NCBI RefSeq assembly: GCF_007858185.1 | Contig: NZ_VFES01000009.1 | Location: 124,001 to 188,000, forward strand | Origin: Pseudomonas grimontii | GTDB taxonomy: Bacteria > Pseudomonadota > Gammaproteobacteria > Pseudomonadales > Pseudomonadaceae | Direction: 5' to 3' | DNA length: 64,000 nt | Shown here: piece by piece, positions 36,940 through 44,904 of the stretch | Layout of the letters: every line of letters begins with the position of its first letter | Position numbering within the stretch: position 1 is the stretch's first letter | Notes under the pieces: generated by a model | Told to the model about the DNA's origin: nothing | The model's database searches: none | Seen by the model: only the letters and a program-made list of their open reading frames with translations | Made by a program: the position numbers and the translations under genes

Positions 36940-38436
36940 TTAGTCGGGAAGGTGCGCGACGCCGTCGGCGTCGGTCATCGCCCGCTCCAGCAAATCCGCC
37001 GGCAGGCTTTTGCTGGCACGCGCACCGAGCAACTTTAATTGCTCGGTGCGGCTGACCAGATTTCCGCGTCCATCTGTCAGCTTGTTCCGCGCTGCGCTGT
37101 AAGCCTTATCCAACTGCTGCAGACGATTGCCCACTTCGTCCAGATCCTGGATAAACAGCACGAACTTGTCGTAAAGCCAACCGGCGCGTTCGGCGATTTC
37201 GCGGGCGTTCTGACTTTGACGCTCTTGCTTCCAGAGGCTGTCGATCACGCGCAGGGTGGCGAGTAACGTCGTAGGGCTGACGATCACGATATGACGGTCG
37301 AAAGCCTCTTGGAACAGATTCGGTTCAGCCTGCAAGGCCGCGGAAAAAGCGGCTTCGATCGGCACGAACAACAACACGAAATCCAGGCTGTGCAAGCCTT
37401 CCAGGCGCTTGTAGTCCTTGCCGGCCAAGCCTTTGACGTGATTACGCAGCGACAGCACATGCTGCTTCAAGGCCTCGCGACCGATCACCTCATCATCGGC
37501 CGCGACGTACTGCTGATACGCCGTCAGGCTGACCTTGGAATCCACCACCACCTGCTTGTCACCGGGCAACATGATCAGCACATCCGGCTGGAAGCGCTCA
37601 CCGTCCGGGCCCTTCAAGCTGACCTGGGTCTGGTACTCACGGCCCTTCTCCAGACCTGCGTGTTCCAACACCCGTTCGAGGATCAACTCACCCCAGTTAC
37701 CCTGGGTTTTCTGGCCCTTGAGGGCGCGGGTCAGGTTGGTGGCTTCGTCTGACAGGCGCAGGTTCAGTTGCTGCAGGCGTTCAAGTTCCTTGGCCAGGGA
37801 AAAGCGCTCGCGAGCCTCGTTCTGATAGCTCTCTTCCACGCGTTTTTCGAAGGACTGGATGCGCTCCTTCAAGGGATCGAGCAACTGGCCAAGGCGTTCC
37901 TGGCTGGTTTCGGCAAAGCGCTGCTCACGCTCATCGAAGATCTTGCCGGCCAGCTCAGCGAACTGCGCACGCAACTCGTCCCGTGAGCCTTGCAGGTCGG
38001 CCAAGCGCTGCTGATGACTTTCCTGCTGCTCGCGCAGTTCGGCGCGCAAGGCGGCAGACAGTGCGTCGAGGCGGCGTAATTCGGTTTCCTTGGCGCTGCG
38101 GTCAAGGTTCCAGGCGTGGGCGGCGTCGCGGGCGTTATCGCGGTCGATCTGCAACAGCTCGACCTCCCGGCGCACAGCCGCAAGGTCCGCTTGCTTGGCG
38201 GCGTTGGCCTGGCTCAGATCGCTGATTTCATCGCGACTGGCATCCAATTGAGCGGCGAGGCCCTCCTGGGCCAGTTGCGCAGTGGCCAGGCGCTCTTCGA
38301 GCAGTTCCCAGCCGGTGGTCCGCGCGGTCAACCGCCGCTGAATCTGCCAGCACACCGCCAATAACGGCACTGCGGCGCCAGCAAGGCCCAGGGCAATACT
38401 GGTCCAGTCAAAAACCATAGCCATTTCTGCCATCAT
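36940..38436 (-). CDS. rmuC: DNA recombination protein RmuC
   Basis: A 498-residue protein: one N-terminal membrane segment (WTSIALGLAGAAVPLLAVCW), a long coiled coil (about 35-215), then the RmuC nuclease-like domain (about 225-440) with QGNWGELILERVLEHAGLEKGREYQTQ and DVLIMLPGDKQVVVDSKVSLTAY. It limits inversion at short inverted repeats in E. coli. The start is uncertain: the first of several ATGs is used, and MVFDWTS (six residues later) is possible because no strong ribosome site is visible. It converges with the CrbS-type gene, separated by only 33 bases. Confidence 0.93.
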   Translation of the reverse strand: MMAEMAMVFDWTSIALGLAGAAVPLLAVCWQIQRRLTARTTGWELLEERLATAQLAQEGLAAQLDASRDEISDLSQANAAKQADLAAVRREVELLQIDRDNARDAAHAWNLDRSAKETELRRLDALSAALRAELREQQESHQQRLADLQGSRDELRAQFAELAGKIFDEREQRFAETSQERLGQLLDPLKERIQSFEKRVEESYQNEARERFSLAKELERLQQLNLRLSDEATNLTRALKGQKTQGNWGELILERVLEHAGLEKGREYQTQVSLKGPDGERFQPDVLIMLPGDKQVVVDSKVSLTAYQQYVAADDEVIGREALKQHVLSLRNHVKGLAGKDYKRLEGLHSLDFVLLFVPIEAAFSAALQAEPNLFQEAFDRHIVIVSPTTLLATLRVIDSLWKQERQSQNAREIAERAGWLYDKFVLFIQDLDEVGNRLQQLDKAYSAARNKLTDGRGNLVSRTEQLKLLGARASKSLPADLLERAMTDADGVAHLPD

Positions 38437-38479
38437 CGAAAAGGAGCAAGGTTAACCAAGCGTAGAGCGGGAGGACAGC

Positions 38480-38803
38480 TCAGTCTTCGACCTGGCCCAG
38501 TTCACGCTGGGCGCGGCGATCACCGGCACGGGCGGCCAGGCGCAGCAGATCGTGGCCGATACGGCGGTCGCGGGCGTTGCCGCATTCACGGCACATCAAT
38601 TGGCCCAGACGGCTTTGCGCAGCCACTACGCCCTCACGGGCCGGCTGTTTGAGCAAGCGCCCGGCAAAGTGTTTGACGTTGGTGCTGTGCCCCAGGCGTG
38701 GGCTGTCGAGCAACCACAGGGCGACTTTCAAGGAAAAACGCTTGGGTGCGGTAACAGTCTGCGGGGTGTCGGTAACAGAAAGTGATACTGAGCGAAACTT
38801 CAT
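38480..38803 (-). CDS. Small Sel1-repeat-like protein
   Basis: A 107-residue protein. The C-terminal half (AREGVVAAQSRLGQLMCRECGNARDRRIGHDLLRLAARAGDRRAQRELGQVED) shows the A..G...AQ..LG pattern of a single Sel1-like repeat pair, with a CREC motif inside. Such helical repeats usually bind proteins. The N-terminal half is basic with no recognisable domain. The start at 38803 is my choice from the change in composition upstream; the ribosome site is weak. It lies 43 bases upstream of rmuC and may be its partner in a transcript. Confidence 0.65.
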   Translation of the reverse strand: MKFRSVSLSVTDTPQTVTAPKRFSLKVALWLLDSPRLGHSTNVKHFAGRLLKQPAREGVVAAQSRLGQLMCRECGNARDRRIGHDLLRLAARAGDRRAQRELGQVED

Positions 38804-39260
38804 AAAGCACTGTGGGACAGAACGGAAGGCGCGCCACTCTACTCTTTTTTTCGTACAGGTAAAGCTGAAAAAACCCTGCACGCCCGTTCTAGAGCAAGCG
38901 CTCGGGACAATCCACAGAAGCTGTGGATAACTCAGTGGACAACCAGCCTTTAACACGCGCAAAGGCCCATGGAACGGGGCTCGCAGTCAAACTGACGATT
39001 TTTTCACCAATAAAAAAAAGCCAGATTTTTCATTGACTTAAATTTCCATTGCAGGCAAATGGCGGTCCTGCACAACAATTGACAGCCCGGTTACACACGC
39101 CGCAACTAATGTGCACAAGTACCGATCCGATGGTTATATCCCCGGCTTTTTTTGAAGCGACAGGCTTCAAAAATGTTACCGCTGGGGCAAAACAGGGACT
39201 TTTCAAATCTTTCCCGGCTCGCCACACTGCCCGACGGACAACGCAACGCTGAGTGGGCCG
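38804..39260. other. Intergenic region with a DnaA box and a T/A-flanked hairpin
   Basis: No gene is supported here. TGTGGATAA at 38922-38930 is a perfect DnaA box (minus-strand TTATCCACA). Two weaker versions, AATCCACA and GTGGACAA, flank it within 25 bases. A second feature is a hairpin at 39149-39173 (TTTTTGAAGC/GCTTCAAAAA) that could terminate in either direction, about 90 bases before the next gene. A-rich runs fill the centre. Confidence 0.6.
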
Positions 39261-39566
39261 ATGAAAGGAATGCTGTTATTCGCCGTGTTGTTACTGGCCA
39301 TCTGCGCCATTTCATTAGGGATCAATGTCGTGCTGCCATCCCCGGATGGGGCGTTGTTTGCCATCGCTATCCTGCTGTCGGCCGCTTTCACCGCCGTGAG
39401 CCTGTGCATCGAGTTGGGAGAGGGGCGCATCAATGACATGGGCGACGTGATGAAGGTGGTCGAGACCGGCCAATCCTTGCGCCTGACCCTGGCCGCCTAT
39501 GGGCTGGGTTGTTCGCTGGCCGCCGCCGTCACGGTACTGGTGTATCGCGGCCTGCTGGGCGGCTGA
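39261..39566 (+). CDS. Small inner-membrane protein of unknown function
   Basis: A 101-residue protein with three hydrophobic segments (about 2-22, 28-48 and 75-96) joined by an acidic loop containing ELGEGRINDMGDVMKVVETGQSLR. I do not recognise the family. Coding-like third-position composition and three clean membrane spans support a real gene. The ribosome site (GAGTGGGCCG) is modest. It stands alone between two long intergenic spaces. Confidence 0.65.
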   Translation: MKGMLLFAVLLLAICAISLGINVVLPSPDGALFAIAILLSAAFTAVSLCIELGEGRINDMGDVMKVVETGQSLRLTLAAYGLGCSLAAAVTVLVYRGLLGG

Positions 39567-40009
39567 TTGAAGTTTTTTGATTAGCGCGCTTCCATTACCT
39601 GTTTCAATCCGTTACTATCCGCAGCGTTAGTACCAAGCTGAAAGTCAATTCTGGTCGAACAACTCCCCTGAACAACACGGGATCGACCACCTCGATGGTT
39701 TCCAGGTATCACTTGCGACGACACTGCCTTTGAACAAGCAAAGGGTGCCGCGAAGTTTTCATACTCTGACCGAACCAACCTGCAAATTGATCAGGATCTT
39801 CACCCTGGGCCCAGAACCTTTGCCCCTGTTGTGCTGCCTGCCCTCCTAAGTACCTACCTGCCAGCCCAAGCGCGCCTAACTTATTAGCGCTTCAAACTGG
39901 CTGCTTTGTTCCAGTCGGGTTCTTCGTTTGATCAATGGTGATCAACGTTACTGGAACGTTTTAACGTTGCACGGTTCTTATCCGTGTCATTTGTAGGAAC
40001 ACCAATAAT
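39567..40009 (+). other. Structured 443-bp leader or intergenic region
   Basis: I find no protein-coding frame here. Several inverted repeats run toward the next gene: TGGTCGA/TCGACCA (39652-39689), ACTGG/CCAGT (39896-39914), TTGATCA/TGATCAA (39928-39945) and CAACGTTA/TAACGTTG (39943-39969) with a third AACGTT in its loop. A -10-like TACTAT lies at about 39612. This could be a long structured leader for the 73-residue gene or a separate small RNA. No T-rich terminator is present before 40254. Confidence 0.4.
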
Positions 40010-40231
40010 ATGTCCGCTATCCACACTCAGGATGCCATTCGCACCCTCACCAATGCTTTTGCTCCAATGAACTGCCTGATCATGGCCGCTCGCAAAGGCT
40101 GCTTCAGCTTCACCCTGGTCAACGAACACGGCATCGCTCGTCACAGCGAACGCCTGTACCCCGATCAATACTCCAGCGCTGAACCGCTGCAGGCCGTGAT
40201 CGAGCGTACCCGTCAGGCACTGGTTGCCTGA
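40010..40231 (+). CDS. Small conserved-type hypothetical protein (73 aa)
   Basis: A 73-residue protein I cannot assign. It has a compact alpha/beta composition (CLIMAARKGCFSFTLVNEHGIARHSERLYPDQY, then a helix AEPLQAVIERTRQALVA) similar in layout to other short Pseudomonas proteins with a strand-strand-helix fold. AGGA lies about 11 bases before the ATG. It is a monocistron: a strong terminator follows directly and a long structured leader precedes it, which suggests regulated or abundant expression. Confidence 0.75.
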   Translation: MSAIHTQDAIRTLTNAFAPMNCLIMAARKGCFSFTLVNEHGIARHSERLYPDQYSSAEPLQAVIERTRQALVA

Positions 40232-40253
40232 TCGACCCGAGTCGCTGAAACAC

Positions 40254-40284
40254 AAAAAACCCTGTTTAAAACACAGGGTTTTTT
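40254..40284 (+). terminator. Rho-independent terminator after the 73-residue gene
   Basis: A 7-bp stem (ACCCTGT/ACAGGGT) with a 7-base loop is flanked by six A and six T, so it can act on both strands. It lies 23 bases after the stop. Confidence 0.92.
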
Positions 40285-40429
40285 ATTGCCCGAAATTCGT
40301 ATCTTGAGCATTTGTACTAAGTTCAAATCGATATAAACGTTATAACTGGATGAGGAAGATGTTTTAAAAACAGTCCTTTACCTCATGAATATGACACTAC
40401 ACTTCAACTCAAGCGGCATGATCCGCTTC

Positions 40430-40485
40430 CGACGAGCCTGAGATCCGATCCACTGCTGCCAAGCCCCTTTTCTCAGGACTCGTCG
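40430..40485 (+). other. Long bulged hairpin before the 160-residue gene
   Basis: CGACGAG-CCTGAGA (40430-40443) pairs with TCTCAGG-A-CTCGTCG (40471-40485): 14 base pairs with one bulged A and a 27-base loop. It ends 25 bases before the ATG at 40511 and leaves GAGG free near the start. The rest of 40285-40510 shows no gene. Confidence 0.55.
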
Positions 40486-40510
40486 ACCACTTCCACGGAT
40501 TGAGGCGTGT

Positions 40511-40993
40511 ATGGGTATCGCAGCCAGTGAATTGTGTCGCTATGTGATCCGGCCGACGCTGACTTACCTCGGCCAGCAGAGCCCAACGGCTGAGTCACTG
40601 CTGCTGGGTATTGCGGCCAGCCAGTCGGAATTGGGTTCCGCCTTGCACGATCGACGCGGCCATGGCCTATACAGCATCACCGAACCTCGCCATCGCGCCT
40701 TGTGGGATAACTACCTGGCGCTCGACCCCGAGCGTGCCAGCCTGGTACGCGGGCTGGCCAGCCAACATGCCTTCCTCAGTGCGCCCCAACTGGAGCTCAC
40801 CGTAAACCTGCGTTACGCCACCGCTATCGCTTGGCTCCTGGTCGAACAACACAGCCCCGCCCTGCCACCACCTGGTGATGTTTTAGCCATGGCGCGTATC
40901 TGGAAAGAAATATTTCATCCTCAAGGAAGGCTGCGGGATTTCACCCAAGCCTGGCAAACCTGTGTTTCCCCCATGAATCACGTGGCCTGCTGA
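40511..40993 (+). CDS. Hypothetical protein, possibly with a lysozyme-like fold
   Basis: A 160-residue protein with no signal peptide and no confident family. The stretch LLLGIAASQSELGSALHDRRGHGLYSITEPRHRALWDNYL resembles, by eye, lysozyme-superfamily proteins of phage and baseplate origin (an Ala-Ala-x-Glu-Ser helix, a G-L-Y-x-I/M-E-P strand, then LWxNYL). Here a Glu is present but displaced, so activity is doubtful. Ribosome site GAGG precedes the ATG. It has a structured leader and stands alone upstream of fadL. Confidence 0.6.
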   Translation: MGIAASELCRYVIRPTLTYLGQQSPTAESLLLGIAASQSELGSALHDRRGHGLYSITEPRHRALWDNYLALDPERASLVRGLASQHAFLSAPQLELTVNLRYATAIAWLLVEQHSPALPPPGDVLAMARIWKEIFHPQGRLRDFTQAWQTCVSPMNHVAC

Positions 40994-41139
40994 CCTGGCA
41001 ATTTGCAAGATTCGGCAAAAAACCCGAATTCTGGTCGGATTGTCCTACAAAACCGCTCTATCTCCTGCATTACAGCCTATAGCGCGATGTTAATTTTATT
41101 GATACTTTCCGCTGCGGTGATCACCACGGAGTTCTAATA

Positions 41140-42423
41140 ATGAAAAAAGTAATGCTCAAGACCACACTTAGCCTCGCCGTTGCCATGGCATCCTCCCAAC
41201 TGTTCGCAAGCGGTTTCGCACTGAACGAACAGAGCGTCAGCGGGATGGGTACGGGTTTCGCAGGTCGCTCCTCTTCTGCCGATGATGCAAGCACTGTCTA
41301 CGGTAACCCGGCCGGTATGTCCCGACTGAATGGCCAGCAAATCACCGGCGGTGTTGCTGCCATTGATGCGTCGACCGACATCAGCAATACCGGTGGCAAC
41401 TCTCGCGGTTCCAACAAAGGCGACATGGTTCCGTTCACCGCGGTGCCATTCGGTTTCTACACCAACAAACTCAACGACCAGTGGGCCATCGGCTTCGGTG
41501 TATACGCACCGTTCGGCCTGGTGACCGACTATGAAAACGGCTTCCAGGGCCGTGGCTTTGGCAGCAAGAGCGAAGTGAAGGTCATGACCTTCCAGCCAAC
41601 TGTCAGCTACGCGTTCAACGACCGTGTATCCATCGGTTTCGGCCCGACCATCAACCGGATTTCCGGTGTGCTCGAGTCGGACAGGACCCTCAACCCGCTC
41701 GTCCCCGATACCAACGTAAAAATCAAGGGTGACGATACCGCCCTGGGTTTCAACGTCGGCGTATTGGTCCAGGCCACCGACACCACACGCGTGGGCCTGA
41801 CCTACCACTCGAAGGTCAAGTACAAGCTCGAAGGCCACACCACCGTCAGCGGCCCAGCGGCCACTCAGCCAGTTCTGCGTAACAACCGTTACGACGCCTC
41901 GCTGAAAATCGACACCCCAGAGTCCTACGACCTGTCGGTCACCCAAGACCTGACCGACGCCTGGAAACTCTATGGCGGTGCAACCTGGACGCGTTGGAGT
42001 CGCCTGAAAGAGATCACCGTCAACAACGAAGGCGTAACGGCTGCCGGCGGCTTACTGGCACCAAGCCAACTAGGTTCCATCACCGAAGAACAAAATTGGC
42101 ACGACACCTGGGCCTACGCCGTGGGTACCTCGTATCAGTTGACCAAGCAAGTCGTGCTGCGTACCGGCCTGACCTTCGACCAATCCCCGACGAACAACAC
42201 CGATCGTTCGCCGCGCATCCCGACTGGCGACCGTACGATCTTCAGCGTGGGCCTGGGCTACAAAGTCATGGATAACATGACCGTCGACCTGGCGTATTCG
42301 TACCTGAAAGAAGAAGACATCAAGATCAACCAGACTGCTGACGCTCCGTCGACAGCCAGTTACCGCGCCAAATACGAAAACAGTGCCAACGGTTTCGGCC
42401 TGGGCATGACCTACACCTTCTGA
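41140..42423 (+). CDS. FadL/OmpP1/TodX-family outer-membrane transport protein
   Basis: A 427-residue outer-membrane barrel. A signal peptide (MKKVMLKTTLSLAVAMASSQLFA) is cleaved before SGFALNEQSVSGMGTGFAG, the plug segment typical of FadL proteins, followed by STVYGNPAGMSRL. The C-terminus GFGLGMTYTF ends in Phe, as barrel proteins do. The family takes up long-chain fatty acids or other hydrophobic compounds. In P. aeruginosa a FadL homolog occupies the same place next to the glutathione peroxidase gene. It is followed by a strong shared terminator. Confidence 0.92.
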   Translation: MKKVMLKTTLSLAVAMASSQLFASGFALNEQSVSGMGTGFAGRSSSADDASTVYGNPAGMSRLNGQQITGGVAAIDASTDISNTGGNSRGSNKGDMVPFTAVPFGFYTNKLNDQWAIGFGVYAPFGLVTDYENGFQGRGFGSKSEVKVMTFQPTVSYAFNDRVSIGFGPTINRISGVLESDRTLNPLVPDTNVKIKGDDTALGFNVGVLVQATDTTRVGLTYHSKVKYKLEGHTTVSGPAATQPVLRNNRYDASLKIDTPESYDLSVTQDLTDAWKLYGGATWTRWSRLKEITVNNEGVTAAGGLLAPSQLGSITEEQNWHDTWAYAVGTSYQLTKQVVLRTGLTFDQSPTNNTDRSPRIPTGDRTIFSVGLGYKVMDNMTVDLAYSYLKEEDIKINQTADAPSTASYRAKYENSANGFGLGMTYTF

Positions 42424-42436
42424 TCCAGACGGGTGT

Positions 42437-42476
42437 AAAAAAGCCCCGCTCTCCTGCAAAGGAGGCGGGGCTTTTT
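42437..42476. terminator. Bidirectional terminator between fadL and gpx
   Basis: A stem of about 12 bp (AGCCCCGC-CTCC/GGAG-GCGGGGCT) with one bulge on each arm is bounded by five A on one side and five T on the other. It separates the two convergent genes. Confidence 0.95.
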
Positions 42477-42488
42477 AGTACCCGATGA

Positions 42489-43040
42489 TCAGGGTTTAGA
42501 CGCTATAGCCTGCTCCACAGCCTTGATCAGATCCGGGCTGTCCGGCTTGGTGAGGCTGGAGAAATCGGCAATCACCTTACCCTGGCGGTCGACCACGTAC
42601 TTGTAGAAATTCCACTTCGGCGCGTTGCTCTGCTGCGCCAACACCTTGAACAGGTGCACCGCGTCCGGCCCCTTGACCTTCTGCGGCTCGGTCATGGTGA
42701 AGGTCACGCCGTAATTCACGTAGCAGACCTTGGCGGTTTCTTCGCCGGTCTTGGCCTCCTGCTTGAAGTCATCGGATGGCACACCGATCACCTCCAGCCC
42801 TTCGCCCTTGTAACGCTGATACAGCGCTTCGAGACCTTTGAATTGCGGCGCGAACCCGCAAAAACTCGCCGTGTTGACGATCACCAAGGGCTTGCCGGCA
42901 AAACGTTGGCACAGGTCGATGGATTCCTTGGCGCGCAGCTTGGGCAATTGGCCCTCCAGCAACGGCGGGCAGTCGGCAGCCAACGCCACGCCGCCAAAAG
43001 CAGCCATCAGCACAGGTACAGCAAGCCAGCGCATCTGCAT
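42489..43040 (-). CDS. Glutathione peroxidase-family protein, exported
   Basis: A 183-residue thiol peroxidase. A signal peptide ([21 protein letters not shown]) indicates a periplasmic location. The peroxidatic Cys61 lies in [13 protein letters not shown], and the Trp/Asn of the active site in [10 protein letters not shown]. The usual PCNQFGxQEP loop is reduced to [14 protein letters not shown], so the Asn-Gln pair is altered although one Gln remains. It removes peroxides with thioredoxin or glutathione as electron donor. AAAGGA 9 bases upstream supports the ATG at 43040. It follows the 40-residue ORF and the MFS gene on the same strand. Confidence 0.92.
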   Translation of the reverse strand: MQMRWLAVPVLMAAFGGVALAADCPPLLEGQLPKLRAKESIDLCQRFAGKPLVIVNTASFCGFAPQFKGLEALYQRYKGEGLEVIGVPSDDFKQEAKTGEETAKVCYVNYGVTFTMTEPQKVKGPDAVHLFKVLAQQSNAPKWNFYKYVVDRQGKVIADFSSLTKPDSPDLIKAVEQAIASKP

Positions 43041-43075
43041 GTCGAGACGTCCTTTAAAAAGTTCAGGGATCGAAC

Positions 43076-43198
43076 TTAACAGATCGACATACCCAGTTGC
43101 ATCAACGCCAGGCCACCGCGCTGCCATCCCCACCAGGCCAGCGCCAGCAACAGCGCAGTCGCTGCTGCCCCGCCGAACCAATACCAGCTCGAACTCAT
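43076..43198 (-). CDS. Overlooked 40-residue membrane protein
   Basis: A small frame with sequence [20 protein letters not shown], then [20 protein letters not shown]. It has one membrane segment (about 7-24) bracketed by five Trp, an interfacial pattern, and a short amphipathic C-terminus ending in Cys. Its ATG overlaps the MFS stop (ATGA at 43195-43198), which is good evidence for translational coupling. It ends 35 bases before the glutathione peroxidase start. I do not recognise any family. It could be a small partner of the MFS transporter. Coding evidence is the overlap and the membrane-like composition only. Confidence 0.6.
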   Translation of the reverse strand: MSSSWYWFGGAAATALLLALAWWGWQRGGLALMQLGMSIC

Positions 43199-44403
43199 GC
43201 CGCCTCCATCTGCGCCTGCAATCGCGCCACCGGCCGCTCACGTACCGGCCAATTCAGGGCTGCGGCGAGCACGCTCAACAGGATCGCCACTTGCCAGATC
43301 AAATCGTAGTTACCGGTTCGATCATAGACCACCCCGCCCAACCAGCCGCCAAGGAACGAGCCAAGCTGATGAAAAAGGAACACGATCCCACCCAGCATGG
43401 AAAGGTTTCGCACCCCAAACAACGTAGCGACCGTGCCGTTGGTCAGCGGTACCGTGGACAGCCACAGGAAGCCCATGGCCATGCCGAACAGGTACGCCGT
43501 GACTTCGGTCACCGGCGCCCACAGGAACAGCATGATCACCACCGCGCGCAGCAGGTACAACCCGGTCAACAAGCGCGGCTTGGACATGCGCCCGCCGAGC
43601 CAGCCGGCGGTGTAGGTGCCGAAGATATTGAACAGCCCGATCAACGCCAACACCGTGGTGCCGACCGTGGCCGGCAAGTGCTGGTCCACCAGGTAAGCCG
43701 GCAGGTGCACACCAATAAACACCACCTGGAAACCGCAGACGAAAAAGCCGAAGGCCAGCAACCAGAACCCGGAGTGGGAGCAAGCTTCCTTCAAGGCTTC
43801 ACGCAGGGTTTGCTGGCCAGCCATCACCGGCAGCGGGCGGTCCTTGAGCATGCTCACCAGCGGCAGGATCAGTGCCACCATCAAGCCCAACACCAGCAAG
43901 GCTGCCGACCATCCCAGCCAACTGATCAAGCCCAAGGTGCCCGGCACCATGGCGAACTGGCCAAACGAACCGGCGGCGCTGGCAATGCCCATGGCCATGC
44001 TGCGCTTTTCCGGCGCCACGGCGCGGCCGACCACACCCAGAATCACCGAGAACGACGTGCCCGACAGGCCAATCCCGATCAGCAGGCCCGCACTCAAGGA
44101 CAACGACCACGCCGAATCCGACATGCCCATCAACACCAGGCCTGCGGCGTATAACACCCCGCCGACAAACACCGCCTTGGTGGCGCCGAAACGGTCGGCC
44201 AAGGCTCCGGTAAACGGCTGCGCCAGGCCCCAGATCAGGTTCTGCAAGGCGATGGCAAAGGCGAAGGTCTCACGGCCCCAGCCGAATTCGCTGCTCATCG
44301 GCGCCAGGAACAGGCCGAAACCGTGCCGCACGCCCAAAGACAACGCCAGGATCAGCGCACTCCCTACAAGGATCCAACCACTGGTGCGCCACATCGACGT
44401 CAT
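43195..44403 (-). CDS. MFS transporter
   Basis: A 402-residue inner-membrane transporter with twelve hydrophobic segments in two halves, a central basic loop ([10 protein letters not shown]) and the typical MFS turn [17 protein letters not shown] after the second helix. It is a probable drug or metabolite exporter. It lies directly downstream of a MarR gene, 54 bases away, and a perfect MarR-type palindrome (44420-44435) covers its promoter region. GGAG eight bases before the ATG at 44403 supports the start. The order MarR-MFS-peroxidase-FadL is the same as I remember at PA1285-PA1288. Confidence 0.9.
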   Translation of the reverse strand: MTSMWRTSGWILVGSALILALSLGVRHGFGLFLAPMSSEFGWGRETFAFAIALQNLIWGLAQPFTGALADRFGATKAVFVGGVLYAAGLVLMGMSDSAWSLSLSAGLLIGIGLSGTSFSVILGVVGRAVAPEKRSMAMGIASAAGSFGQFAMVPGTLGLISWLGWSAALLVLGLMVALILPLVSMLKDRPLPVMAGQQTLREALKEACSHSGFWLLAFGFFVCGFQVVFIGVHLPAYLVDQHLPATVGTTVLALIGLFNIFGTYTAGWLGGRMSKPRLLTGLYLLRAVVIMLFLWAPVTEVTAYLFGMAMGFLWLSTVPLTNGTVATLFGVRNLSMLGGIVFLFHQLGSFLGGWLGGVVYDRTGNYDLIWQVAILLSVLAAALNWPVRERPVARLQAQMEAA

Positions 44404-44419
44404 TTCTTATTCTCCGCTC

Positions 44420-44435
44420 GCGGGTATATACCCGC
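44420..44435. promoter_or_regulatory. Palindromic operator at the MFS promoter
   Basis: GCGGGTATATACCCGC is a perfect 16-base palindrome with an embedded TATA -10 sequence on the minus strand (TATACC). It lies between the marR stop (44458) and the MFS start, and a near-copy lies at the marR promoter (44867-44882). A TTGTTC at -35 gives only a 15-base spacing, so the promoter may be weak. Confidence 0.8.
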
Positions 44436-44457
44436 TTGTAGTCGAACAAACCCGCGT

Positions 44458-44862
44458 TCAGGCGAGTTCATCCAGCAAGGCCAACAAGGTTTCGCGTTTT
44501 TCCGCGCCGAGTTGATCGATCAATTTCTGTTGCGCCGCCTCCCAAGCGGGTAACGCTGCGGCCAGTCGCTCTTCACCGGCTGCGGTCAACAACACCAGGC
44601 GGTTGCGCAGGTCATCACCCTCCACCATCTGCACCAGCCCCTCGCCTTCCAGCACCCGCAGGTTGCGCCCCAAGGTGCTGCGATCCAGGCCCATGGCGTC
44701 GGCCAGGCTGGAAATGCTCGGTTGATCGAGGCGCTGCAGGTTGCACAGCAAAGAATACTGGGCAACGTTGATCCCGAAGCCGTCGAGGGCGCCGTCGTAG
44801 TGCCTGCTGACGCCACGGGCGGCACGTCGCAGGTTGGTGCATAAACATTGGGAGGCAAGCAT
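44458..44862 (-). CDS. MarR-family regulator of the MFS-peroxidase operon
   Basis: A 134-residue winged-helix regulator. Recognition helix region about 48-75 (ISSLADAMGLDRSTLGRNLRVLEGEGLVQ), wing DDLRNRLVLL. Two N-terminal Cys (LASQCLCTNLRRA) and a third in SLLCNL recall thiol-based OhrR/OspR-type sensors, which suits the linked peroxidase. Matching palindromes over its own -10 and over the MFS promoter suggest it represses itself and the operon. There is no ribosome site before the ATG. The promoter lies so close that transcription should begin at the start codon itself. Confidence 0.88.
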   Translation of the reverse strand: MLASQCLCTNLRRAARGVSRHYDGALDGFGINVAQYSLLCNLQRLDQPSISSLADAMGLDRSTLGRNLRVLEGEGLVQMVEGDDLRNRLVLLTAAGEERLAAALPAWEAAQQKLIDQLGAEKRETLLALLDELA

Positions 44863-44866
44863 GGAA

Positions 44867-44897
44867 CGTGTATATACCCGCGATTAGGGAAATGCAA
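44867..44897 (-). promoter_or_regulatory. marR promoter with overlapping operator, apparently leaderless
   Basis: On the minus strand TTGCAT (44892-44897), a 17-base spacer and TATACA (44869-44874) make a good sigma-70 promoter. The expected start is about 7 bases after the -10, which is the A of the marR ATG at 44862. The near-palindrome CGCGGGTATATACACG (44867-44882) covers the -10. Confidence 0.75.
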
Positions 44898-44904
44898 GAA
44901 AGTG

